From NCBI GenBank assembly GCA_045635085.1, contig JAZRBM010000017.1, forward strand, positions 1-64,000: 64,000 bases of DNA, read 5' to 3'. Under the pieces are notes generated by a model. The model was given only the letters and a program-made list of their open reading frames with translations. It searched no databases and was not told the DNA's origin. The position numbers were made by a program, and so were the translations under genes. This document shows positions 7,940-16,777 of this stretch, piece by piece. The stretch's first letter is position 1, and every line of letters begins with the position of its first letter. The DNA comes from Congzhengia sp045635085. GTDB taxonomy: Bacteria; Bacillota; Clostridia; UBA1381; UBA9506.

Positions 7940-8164
7940 GAAGTAATTATAAAATACATAATTTTACCACTAAATTATACTACAAAACCCTCGATATGTC
8001 AATGATTGCGGAACATTTTTAGAAATTTTGTGCAACTGCACAAATCAATGCAAAACAACAAGACCAATGGCAAAAAAATAATGCTAATTGGTCTAAAAGT
8101 CGTTAATTCTATAAACTAACAATATATCTAAACCTAGTCAGACATACTATATCTCATCTCTCTA
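7940..8164. promoter_or_regulatory. Invertible promoter segment
   Basis: A gene-free 225-bp segment between the inverted repeats. It holds a perfect sigma-A promoter on the minus strand and two internal palindromes: TTTGTGCA/TGCACAAA (8027-8044) and AGACCAAT/ATTGGTCT (8061-8068 and 8087-8094), possible sites for accessory proteins. As drawn the promoter fires left into the 3' end of the recombinase gene. After inversion it would lie with its -10 at about 8125-8130, reading right, with start near 8137 and the protease ATG 70 bases further. The drawn state is therefore OFF for the surface-protein operon. Confidence 0.85.
7974..8002 (-). promoter_or_regulatory. Perfect sigma-A promoter, now pointing left
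   Basis: On the minus strand: TTGACA (8002-7997), a 17-base spacer, TATAAT (7979-7974). All twelve consensus positions match. No promoter of comparable quality reads right within the segment; the best is TTGGTC-16-TATAAA (8088-8115). Confidence 0.88.
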
Positions 8165-8189
8165 TACCACATAATCCGTATTATGTGGT
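8165..8189 (-). repeat. Right inverted repeat of the invertible promoter (dif-like site)
   Basis: Reverse complement of 7915-7939. CATAA (8170-8174), hexamer TCCGTA (8175-8180), TTATG (8181-8185). Because each site is nearly palindromic, the ON-state mRNA would carry a 10-11 bp hairpin with a 4-base loop ending seven bases before the GGTGAT ribosome site of the protease gene. Confidence 0.9.
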
Positions 8190-8206
8190 AGCTTATGGTG
8201 ATAAAT

Positions 8207-9580
8207 ATGAAATGGAAAATTATATTAGGAGTATTATGCTTCCTACTTATAGGGTTGCCGGTACATGCAAGTGACGATATGTATATCGTTAAATTTAATA
8301 ATCAGATACAAATTTTTAACAAAACCGAAAATGCCACTCTTCCTCACAGAAAGTTTTCCAGTGTTTCCTATGAAGAACTTCAGGAACTCCTGGATATGGG
8401 TGTAGTTGAGTACTATGAACCGGATTGTGAAGTTAAATTGTTTGAAGATTACTATAGCTCAAACGCTGAACATTCACAATGGAACTTATCTGCAATAAGC
8501 ATTGAAAAGGCATGGGATATTGGTTGCTATGGCAATGATGTTAAGGTTGCGGTAATAGATTCGGGAATATATAATCATCCCGATTTGAAAAATAAAGTGT
8601 TGCAAGGCTACAACTACATTGATAATTCAATGGATACAACCGACAATATTGGGCATGGTACATATGTTTCAGGAATTATTGCGGCTGAGTGTAATGATGA
8701 GTATATAACTGGAATTGCACATCAGGTCAAAATTATCCCACTAAAATGCTTTGATAATGAAACCAAAACAACAGCATCTATGATTGCTAATGCTATCTAT
8801 GATGCCATAGATATTTATGATTGCGACGTTATCAATATGAGTTTTGGAATGGATGAAAGCTTGACAAACAGAACCTTACAACTCTCTGTTGCCTATGCAA
8901 TTCAAAACGGCTGCATTGTCGTAGCTTCCGTTGGTAACGATGGAAGTGATAAAGAATATTATCCTGCAAAGTACGATAATGTGATTGGTGTGGGTTCGAT
9001 AAAAGAAACAAGAGAATTTTCGTGGTTTTCTCAGCGAAACGGTACAGTTGATGTTGTTGCCCCTGGCGAAATCGTTCAAAGCGTTTCTATAGAAGGATTT
9101 GATAAGGATTCCGGGACTTCATTTTCTGCTCCTCACATTTCCGCCATTGCTGCTATTGTGAAATGTATAGATCAAGAAATAACTACACAAGAGTTTATGA
9201 GGCTTATAGAGACTACTTCAACAGAATGTGAGGCAGATACAAACATTGGATATGATTTTTATTATGGATACGGAATTGTAAACGCAGAAAAGATTGTAGA
9301 TGAAGTGTTAAAGGAAACGCCGGTGTTTTTATCACCTATAACTAACAATATTGCAAAAGTTTATAATAACTCTGGCGAAAAACTTATGGCAACAGGCATT
9401 GTTGCAAACTATGCGAATAACGGATTATTAAATGTTAAGCTTTGTGATGTAGAACTGCAGCCTTACGGAATTCAAGAAATACCTTATGTTCCGGAAGGTG
9501 CACTAACCAAAGTAATGTTATGGGACAGTCTGGAAACAATAACTCCCCTGTACCAAGCAAGAGAATATAAATCAAATTAA
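8207..9580 (+). CDS. Secreted subtilisin-like serine protease
   Basis: A 457-residue S8 peptidase. I choose ATG 8207, preceded by GGTGAT at 8197; an in-frame ATG at 8195 would add four residues. A signal peptide (about 1-21, ending VHA) is followed by a short propeptide (to about 100) and the catalytic domain. The triad is complete: Asp in VAVIDSGI, His in NIGHGTYVSGI, Ser in SGTSFSAPHI, with the oxyanion Asn in ASVGNDGS. A C-terminal beta domain of about 95 residues follows. It is the first gene of the operon behind the invertible promoter and may process or degrade surface proteins. The next start is 18 bases away. Confidence 0.88.
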   Translation: MKWKIILGVLCFLLIGLPVHASDDMYIVKFNNQIQIFNKTENATLPHRKFSSVSYEELQELLDMGVVEYYEPDCEVKLFEDYYSSNAEHSQWNLSAISIEKAWDIGCYGNDVKVAVIDSGIYNHPDLKNKVLQGYNYIDNSMDTTDNIGHGTYVSGIIAAECNDEYITGIAHQVKIIPLKCFDNETKTTASMIANAIYDAIDIYDCDVINMSFGMDESLTNRTLQLSVAYAIQNGCIVVASVGNDGSDKEYYPAKYDNVIGVGSIKETREFSWFSQRNGTVDVVAPGEIVQSVSIEGFDKDSGTSFSAPHISAIAAIVKCIDQEITTQEFMRLIETTSTECEADTNIGYDFYYGYGIVNAEKIVDEVLKETPVFLSPITNNIAKVYNNSGEKLMATGIVANYANNGLLNVKLCDVELQPYGIQEIPYVPEGALTKVMLWDSLETITPLYQAREYKSN

Positions 9581-9598
9581 CATAAGGAGGAATATGTT

Positions 9599-12500
9599 AT
9601 GAGAAAAATTTTATCAATGATATTGGCAATAGTGATGGTATTATCTATATTGCCTATGTCAGCATTCGCAACAGAAGATGTTGCAGCGCCTACCGAAGTT
9701 TCAAATGAAGTAAATGAAATTCCGGAAAACTACGGAACGGAGGTGGATTTAGGAAATAACTTTTATTATATTGAAGACGGAAGATTATATTATTCTTCAA
9801 ATAACGGAAAATCGAGGACGATAGATTATGATGTTACATGGGTTGTCGAAAATAATGGAAATGTTTATTATTCAACGATTGATGGACACAATACATCATA
9901 TATATATAAAATAGGAGAAGAAACAGAAATATCGAAAATTTTCTGTCCTGTTGAGTGTTTTGATGTAGATGGTGAAAATGTGTACTATTCCTATAATGGT
10001 GAAATAACAATGATTGACACTAATGATAATTGTGAAACTCATATAGGGATGTTTGATAAAGAAGCGGTTGCATTCTTAGTCAATAATGGTGAAATTGAGT
10101 TTATTAAAATAAAAAGAGAAGAAGCAGGTAGCGAACCTGTTGAGCTTCAAGCAGTTAATGAAAAAACGATTAAAGCAAGAATAGAAGAATTAAAAACAAT
10201 GCTTGTAGGAAAGTGTTTTACAACAACTCAAAACACTTGTGGCAACTCGCAGTGCAACACCTGTAAAAATACAAACATTGTAAAAAGTGACTGGTTTACA
10301 GCTAAGTTTGGAACGGGAATATCTACATCGCAATTTGCACAGTACTATTATTTTGCAAATGACTATGATTATACCGTAGGTGGCCCTACCCTAGGTGAAT
10401 GGTCATGTGCTGGTTTTGCTTCGTTTGCAGAATGGTATATTTTCAAGAATTCTAATACTGATTCAGTAAAAACAGAATTTGTAAAAGTGTGTTCAATGTC
10501 TGAGGTTTCTAAATACGCTAAGATCGGCGATATGCTAAGAATTAAATGGACAAAATCAACTGGTGGGTTGAGTTGGCATAGTGGAATATACTTAGGACAA
10601 AATAATTCTAGCTCTGTATATATTTTAGATGGGAATGGCGGAAACGTTCGTTGTCAGGTTGATGTTCACGATTTTTATGGCTCGGCGGTTGTAATAACAA
10701 GAGCAAAAAATAGCGGTGCACAAAACAATTCAATTTCGCAAGGAAATACAGTTAAACCAGAACCTTCTCAACCGCAGCCACAACCGCAACCTGCGGCAGA
10801 TAAAAACATATACATTGATATTACAAAAGCACCAGGCGATAATTTTATAGCGCAGAGATTCAATATAGAAGGAACAATAAAGTCAAGTTATCCTATAACT
10901 TGGATTACTGCATGGTTAAAAAACACAACAACTGGTGAGCAACTTGGATATTATAATCAAGCTACGTCATATCAGACAAAAAATTATGTACTAAAAGACA
11001 GTGCCGTTGACTATGCTATGCCTTTTTCAAAATGCGTTACACCTGGTACTTATGAACTTGCGATAGGAGCAGCTAATAGTGCCGGTGTGAGTGGTGTTTA
11101 TACATATAAGTACTTTACTGTAGTGGGGGGGACATTAAAACAACCACAGTTCAGCAATAGTTCAATAGAAGAAGGACAAAAAGTGTCTATAACTAGTCCG
11201 GATAGCGGAAACATCAGTTATAGTTTAAACGGACAATATGGTGGCTCGGGTGCTTCAATATCTAGGTCATTAAAAACACCTGGTGTTTTCAATTTTTCGG
11301 CATGGGTAACAAAAGATGGTTACACTCAAAGTCCTACAAAAGAATATTCAGTTTCTGTTAGTAAAGTTGCCACCCCAATAATTAGTGACGTGAAATATGG
11401 AGCTAATAATGCATCAGTTACAATTTCGGGGAGCGGAGATATTTATTATACCAAGAATGGAAAGACTCCTAGCAAAAGTAGCAGTACTTATACTGGCACG
11501 ATTTACCTTGATGAATCAACAACAATAAAGGCTTTTGCTACTACATATGGTAAAGTAAACAGCGATGTCGCAACAAAGTATATTTCCGTTTCTGCACCCG
11601 ATACTCCAACTGGATTAAAGCTGGAAAACACAAAATCCAAGATCGCTCAAGGTAAAACTGTAACAGTAAAATGGGATGAAATGGACCGTGCAACAGGTTA
11701 CGAGGCAAGGCTTTATTATGATGGTGAAGCTGTAGGCAAGCCATATACCACAAAAGGTACAACAGCTTCGTTTAAGCTTGATAAAGTAGGAGAATACACC
11801 GTTAAAGTAAAAGCGAAAAACTTTATGGGAGCAAGCAAAGAAACTGAAGGTGTAATTGTAGAATCAATGGCTCCGGTGACTGTTACATTTGTAGATAGGA
11901 TTATTAGAGAAGGCGATATAACTGATGAAGTTGTTGAGCAAATTCAAGAAAATATCAATAGACATTATAAAGACTCTCAAAATCCAGAAGATCATACAAA
12001 ACTTATCGAAGGAAATGTTATTTCGGTTCAAGAAATAGATTATGATTCTAAACCTAGTATACCTGCATGGGAAGATAAAACCGGGCTTAGTAGACAGTAT
12101 TTTGATGGTGAAGCTTATGCTGCAGCTACCGAAGACAAAACTGTATATGCGTATTATAGTGTAAAAAGTTATTCCGTACAGTTTTGGAATTATTGGCGTG
12201 ACTATTCTGAAAACAACGAGCAAATAGGTCCAACACAAACGGTGTTGTATTCTTTTAGTGCAGAGCCCCCTACAAATGTAGAAGCACCAACAGGATACAT
12301 ATTAGCTGGTTGGAATGTTGACGGCAAAGTAAGTGATTGCTATGATTTTACGTTTGTTGATGGCAATATGAAACTTGAGACTGTATATACTTGGGAAAAT
12401 ATTGAATTACCAGTTATTCTTGAACTTGTAGGAGCAAAGCGCGGAAACACCTGTGAATCTTATGACATTACCCTAAAATACATAAATAACAATTTAAAAG

Positions 12501-15500
12501 ATACTCAAGCTCGTATAATTATAACATTATACACGGCGGATAATAAAGTTGTTTACACAGCGACTGAAGATGTGGATTTGATGTCAAGAGACGCAGGTAT
12601 ATATTACACTGAAACAATAACTGCAAATTATGCCGATAAAGTGTCAAGAATTTCTGCGGTAATGGTACAAGTCAAAGATGAGATGACTGGTGGGGCTATA
12701 TCCGAAATGATTAGCACAACAGACATTGAAATGCCGACCGCGGAAACTTATTGGGGCAAATGGTCAGATTGGAGTACCACAGAACCAAGTAGTATCCCAG
12801 AATATAATGAAAATGGTGTCCAAGGAATTGAAAGAGCAGTAGAAACACGAACAGAATATAGATACAGAAATAAAGATTATACTTCTTCTGCTTCAAGTAG
12901 TCTTTCTGGATGGACTAAATATAACACGAGACGAACGGGTTGGGGCGGCACACAAGGTCCTGTATATTCTAATCCAAGCAATGGCTCTAGAAATGTTTGG
13001 AGTGAAAGTTATGTAACATCTTCAAATTATAAGAATGTATATCGTTATTATCGATATACTCAATACAACAGCCCTTGTTCTACATGGGGAGCAGCATATT
13101 CAGCTTATCCATATTATTATGAATTTGAGTATGATCAACCATTAACATTAATACCTGGTAATACTTACTCATATTATCAGTGGTGTGGATGCGGAGTTTC
13201 AGGAGGATATCATACGGTATATTCTGTAAACTATAAAGGGGAAGCTTATCCCGCAAGTAAATGGGTTTCTTATAACTATGGCACAAGATGGTATTATCAA
13301 GAACCAATATATACATATGACTATTGGAAATGGGGCAGTTGGTCAAATTGGAGCGACACAAAGGTATCTGGTGATGAAACTCAAACCAGAACAGTTTATC
13401 GCTACAGAGATAAGTTCAATAGTTATGAGGGATATGATCCATCAAGAGATAGCCAACTTGAAGAAGAAACTATAAAGACATATCCAATGTCCGGTAACAT
13501 TTTAGGCTTGGAAAATGATTACAACGGTAAATTGGCTACAGTTTTGGTGTACAAAAAAACTAACACCGACCCGACACAAGAACAACTTGAATATGTAGAA
13601 CAAATAACATTGGGAGAAAATAATTCCTATTCGTTTGTCATTAATCCAAAAGATGAAATAGATTACAATAAAACTGGTGACTATATTGTGACATTATCAA
13701 TTGAGGGTTGTGATAAACTTGCAAACATTGATATCATAAAAGCTCCTATACCACAGCAGATTGTCACATTTCAGAATTATGACGGAACTGTGTTAAAGGA
13801 CTCTTATGGAGATGATGTTGTAATCAGTGTAGATCATGGCGGTAGCATTGATGTTTATAACATCCCAATACCATCTAAAGAAGGTCATACATTTGTTAAA
13901 TGGGATAAATCTTTAATCAACATTGATGCAGATATGACTGTTGCTCCTATTTTTGCGAAAAATATATACAATGTCGTATATGTTGATTATGAAAACAAAA
14001 TTACCAATATGGTAGAAGTTCAGTATGGTAATCCTATCACGTTGCCTGAGGTAGAAGAGATAGAAGGTAAAGTCTTTAACGGATGGGATATTGAAAACTA
14101 TAAATATCTTGAAGAAAGTAAAGCTGATATGGAAATATTTACTTCAAGGGATGAGGAACCGTATTATAAAACAGTTGATCATAACTATGTTTTAGTTTCG
14201 CAATATGATCCTGAAATAGATCAAATAGAAGACGAAACACTGTATTATAAATATTTTAGCGGTTCCAATGCTATAGTAACTGAAAGTGAAGTTGTGACCG
14301 CTAAATGGGATTCTCTAAAATATACTGTAACTTTCTGTGATTTTGATGGAAATGTTGTTGATGATGAGTTGGGTATTCAAACCATAGCTTACGGAGAATC
14401 GGCACAGTTGCCAGAAATGGTTGAAAAAGATGGCGAATTATATGCATGGGATTTAACAAATGAGGCATGGTGGAATGTAACAAAGGATATGATTGTTTAT
14501 CCATATGTCCCACAGACCAAATTTGTGGCAGCACCTATGATATCAGCACCTACTGATACGACAGGTACGTTCCAGGCCGAACTTATTAAGGGAGACGAAG
14601 AAGGAAAAGTATTCTACACCATAAACGAACCAATTTCCGAAAAAAATGCACGAGATTTTGCAGATATGGTTTCTGCAAATGAAAAAAACAGTCCAGATGA
14701 TAGCAGTAGTCAGGTTCAGTTGATGTCCATCGACATGCAGAATGAAAATGAAAATGTAGTATCAACTGTTTCTGGCCCCCCAACGGCGATTGAAATGATA
14801 CAAGAATACGAGGAACCTATAACAATTTGGGAGGGTAGCATTGTTTATGCATTTACTGTTGATAGCGAAGGGAATATAAGTCCGATTTCTGTTTTCTATT
14901 ACGATAATAATCAGACTGATGAGACAAACGGTGCAAATGAATATGTTCCTAAAAATGATGAACCGCAAATTGTAATGGCTACAATTGATGCTAATCCAGG
15001 AGAAACGGTTACTGTTCCTATAACTATAAAAAATAGTCAGGGCCTTTCAAGACTTCATTTAATGCTCGGGTATAACGCGGAAGACATTCATTTGGATAAT
15101 GTTGAAAATGGTGATGTGTTCGAAGACGGTGCATTTACTCATGAAACTAACGAAGATGGTACATGTAAATTTACTTGGGAAGAATCATTTGACGTAAAAC
15201 AAGATGGAACACTTTTGTATTTGACATTTACAGTTAATGAAGATGCAACAAAAGATAAATATTTACTTGATTTATCAGTTGAATATTCTGGTGATTCCAA
15301 TGAAGAAGAATGGTATCTTGTGACTGTACCTGGTGCAATTGTAAGAGATAAATCAATTCTTGGCGATGTAAACGGTGACGGCGAAGTTGACTTTGCAGAC
15401 GGTATTCGTATCTTGAAACACGATGTTGGACTGATAGATTTAACCGGCGATGCTTTGGTTACAGGCGATGTAAATGGTGACGGCGAAGTTGACTTTGCAG

Positions 15501-15556
15501 ATGCTATTCTTGTCCTCAAGTTTGATGTTGGTTTAATTTCTTCGTTTAAGAAATAA
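9599..15556 (+). CDS. Giant secreted multidomain protein with NlpC/P60-like domain and dockerin
   Basis: A 1985-residue exported protein after AAGGAGG, with a signal peptide ending SAFA (about residue 25). Residues 190-370 resemble an NlpC/P60 or CHAP amidase: Cys270 in EWSCAGFASF, His327 in LSWHSGIYLG and Asn346 in LDGNGG fit a catalytic triad. A Q/P linker (about 385-400) precedes Ig-like, chitobiase-like (YYTKNGKTPSKSSSTY) and FN3-like domains to about 770. Two W-rich modules (YWGKWSDWS near 1050, WKWGSWSNWSD near 1242) each lead into a T-R-x-x-YRYR motif. Three Listeria-repeat-like beta domains follow, then a cohesin-like domain (about 1788-1905) and a dockerin (1920-1985) with two DVNGDGEVDFAD calcium loops. 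The dockerin should dock onto the cohesins encoded downstream. Confidence 0.85.
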   Translation: MRKILSMILAIVMVLSILPMSAFATEDVAAPTEVSNEVNEIPENYGTEVDLGNNFYYIEDGRLYYSSNNGKSRTIDYDVTWVVENNGNVYYSTIDGHNTSYIYKIGEETEISKIFCPVECFDVDGENVYYSYNGEITMIDTNDNCETHIGMFDKEAVAFLVNNGEIEFIKIKREEAGSEPVELQAVNEKTIKARIEELKTMLVGKCFTTTQNTCGNSQCNTCKNTNIVKSDWFTAKFGTGISTSQFAQYYYFANDYDYTVGGPTLGEWSCAGFASFAEWYIFKNSNTDSVKTEFVKVCSMSEVSKYAKIGDMLRIKWTKSTGGLSWHSGIYLGQNNSSSVYILDGNGGNVRCQVDVHDFYGSAVVITRAKNSGAQNNSISQGNTVKPEPSQPQPQPQPAADKNIYIDITKAPGDNFIAQRFNIEGTIKSSYPITWITAWLKNTTTGEQLGYYNQATSYQTKNYVLKDSAVDYAMPFSKCVTPGTYELAIGAANSAGVSGVYTYKYFTVVGGTLKQPQFSNSSIEEGQKVSITSPDSGNISYSLNGQYGGSGASISRSLKTPGVFNFSAWVTKDGYTQSPTKEYSVSVSKVATPIISDVKYGANNASVTISGSGDIYYTKNGKTPSKSSSTYTGTIYLDESTTIKAFATTYGKVNSDVATKYISVSAPDTPTGLKLENTKSKIAQGKTVTVKWDEMDRATGYEARLYYDGEAVGKPYTTKGTTASFKLDKVGEYTVKVKAKNFMGASKETEGVIVESMAPVTVTFVDRIIREGDITDEVVEQIQENINRHYKDSQNPEDHTKLIEGNVISVQEIDYDSKPSIPAWEDKTGLSRQYFDGEAYAAATEDKTVYAYYSVKSYSVQFWNYWRDYSENNEQIGPTQTVLYSFSAEPPTNVEAPTGYILAGWNVDGKVSDCYDFTFVDGNMKLETVYTWENIELPVILELVGAKRGNTCESYDITLKYINNNLKDTQARIIITLYTADNKVVYTATEDVDLMSRDAGIYYTETITANYADKVSRISAVMVQVKDEMTGGAISEMISTTDIEMPTAETYWGKWSDWSTTEPSSIPEYNENGVQGIERAVETRTEYRYRNKDYTSSASSSLSGWTKYNTRRTGWGGTQGPVYSNPSNGSRNVWSESYVTSSNYKNVYRYYRYTQYNSPCSTWGAAYSAYPYYYEFEYDQPLTLIPGNTYSYYQWCGCGVSGGYHTVYSVNYKGEAYPASKWVSYNYGTRWYYQEPIYTYDYWKWGSWSNWSDTKVSGDETQTRTVYRYRDKFNSYEGYDPSRDSQLEEETIKTYPMSGNILGLENDYNGKLATVLVYKKTNTDPTQEQLEYVEQITLGENNSYSFVINPKDEIDYNKTGDYIVTLSIEGCDKLANIDIIKAPIPQQIVTFQNYDGTVLKDSYGDDVVISVDHGGSIDVYNIPIPSKEGHTFVKWDKSLINIDADMTVAPIFAKNIYNVVYVDYENKITNMVEVQYGNPITLPEVEEIEGKVFNGWDIENYKYLEESKADMEIFTSRDEEPYYKTVDHNYVLVSQYDPEIDQIEDETLYYKYFSGSNAIVTESEVVTAKWDSLKYTVTFCDFDGNVVDDELGIQTIAYGESAQLPEMVEKDGELYAWDLTNEAWWNVTKDMIVYPYVPQTKFVAAPMISAPTDTTGTFQAELIKGDEEGKVFYTINEPISEKNARDFADMVSANEKNSPDDSSSQVQLMSIDMQNENENVVSTVSGPPTAIEMIQEYEEPITIWEGSIVYAFTVDSEGNISPISVFYYDNNQTDETNGANEYVPKNDEPQIVMATIDANPGETVTVPITIKNSQGLSRLHLMLGYNAEDIHLDNVENGDVFEDGAFTHETNEDGTCKFTWEESFDVKQDGTLLYLTFTVNEDATKDKYLLDLSVEYSGDSNEEEWYLVTVPGAIVRDKSILGDVNGDGEVDFADGIRILKHDVGLIDLTGDALVTGDVNGDGEVDFADAILVLKFDVGLISSFKK

Positions 15557-15625
15557 TTGTTATGTATAAGGGTGCATACAATGTATGTGCCCTTATATCA
15601 AAAATTCATAGAAAGGAATATGCAG

Positions 15626-16777
15626 ATGAAAAAAATACTAAGTTGCATTTTGTGCTTTATTATTCTTTCGTGCAATATGGTTGCTTTTGCTTCAACATCA
15701 CCGACAATAAGCCTTGTTTGTAATGGGACTGTCAATTCGGAAGAGACTTTTGATGTATATGTTACAGTTACAGAAAACTCAAACATTTGTGGTGGCAGAA
15801 TAACAATAGGTTATGATAATACTGCATTGGAAATCGTATCAGTAGCAAAGGGAACTTTATTAAGTGGAGTATCTTTACAAGAAAATCTTGCTTATACTGC
15901 ATCCTCTGCCAGAATAAGTTGGTCTGGTGTTAGGAACATAACCTCCAGTGGAAATCTTTTGAAGGTAACATTCAAAGCAAAAACATTATACGAAGATGTA
16001 AATGCTTCCATTTTTGTACAAGAAATGAAATTTGCCGATTTTGATGAAAATGTTATTTCTTGCGTTCAGGAAAATACATCTGTTTTGATTAAGGCAAAAC
16101 CGCTACCTACATTTTCAGTTGAATGTCCAGAGGAAGTACTAATTGGTTCAACTATTGATGTTAAGGTTAACATCACTGAAAATTCGTGTGCATTTGGTGG
16201 CAGATTTGATCTGGTCTATGATAATACCAAATTAGAAATTGTTTCGAATAAAATAGAAATAGGGGGCATTTTATCAGGAACATCAGCTTTTGCAAACCCA
16301 AGGGGAGATAATAAAATTAGATTGTCTTGGGCAGGAACATCCGAGTTACTTGCTGGTGGCACAGTGTTAACAGTACAATTTAAGATTTTACAAGTGCCGG
16401 GAGAGGCATTGTTTTCGTTCGAAAGCCAAAGAATGACAGGTGATAATGACACCGCTATCCAGCTCTCTGTAATTGGAAACTCGCTGAATGTAGTAACTGA
16501 ACTTGTTTGTACTACTAAAACTACATACATTGAAGAGAATGGTAAGTGGAAATTCACCAGCACAATAAAAAATTGCCCGGAAACAGCAATAATTTTTGTT
16601 GCACTATATGATGAAAACAGTCTGATTGATATATCTGAAATAACAGATATATCAAATGATGTATCAAAAGATTTGTATGTTAAAAAGTGTACTTTTGAGA
16701 AGGCAAAGGTATTTATATGGGAATCTCTTGAAACATTAGTTCCAATATCGGTCGCTGAGGAGATATCATATGAATAG
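15626..16777 (+). CDS. Secreted protein with two cohesin-like domains
   Basis: A 383-residue exported protein. ATG 15626 has AAAGGA eight bases upstream; longer readings lack a ribosome site. The signal peptide ends VAFA. Two tandem repeats (about 24-150 and 158-285) share the cohesin pattern: SxEETFDVYVTVTEN, CGGRITIGYDNTALEIVSV and a terminal SWxG...LLKVTFKA. The last 95 residues are a beta domain similar to the C-terminus of the protease upstream (ending WESLETLVPIS versus WDSLETITPLY). It could bridge a dockerin protein and the anchor. The stop overlaps the next start by eight bases. Confidence 0.8.
   Translation: MKKILSCILCFIILSCNMVAFASTSPTISLVCNGTVNSEETFDVYVTVTENSNICGGRITIGYDNTALEIVSVAKGTLLSGVSLQENLAYTASSARISWSGVRNITSSGNLLKVTFKAKTLYEDVNASIFVQEMKFADFDENVISCVQENTSVLIKAKPLPTFSVECPEEVLIGSTIDVKVNITENSCAFGGRFDLVYDNTKLEIVSNKIEIGGILSGTSAFANPRGDNKIRLSWAGTSELLAGGTVLTVQFKILQVPGEALFSFESQRMTGDNDTAIQLSVIGNSLNVVTELVCTTKTTYIEENGKWKFTSTIKNCPETAIIFVALYDENSLIDISEITDISNDVSKDLYVKKCTFEKAKVFIWESLETLVPISVAEEISYE

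Noticed and set aside
8088..8115. Rightward promoter TTGGTC-16-TATAAA inside the invertible segment
   Set aside because: The -35 matches consensus at only three positions, whereas the opposite-strand promoter is perfect. It could give basal expression but does not explain operon control.
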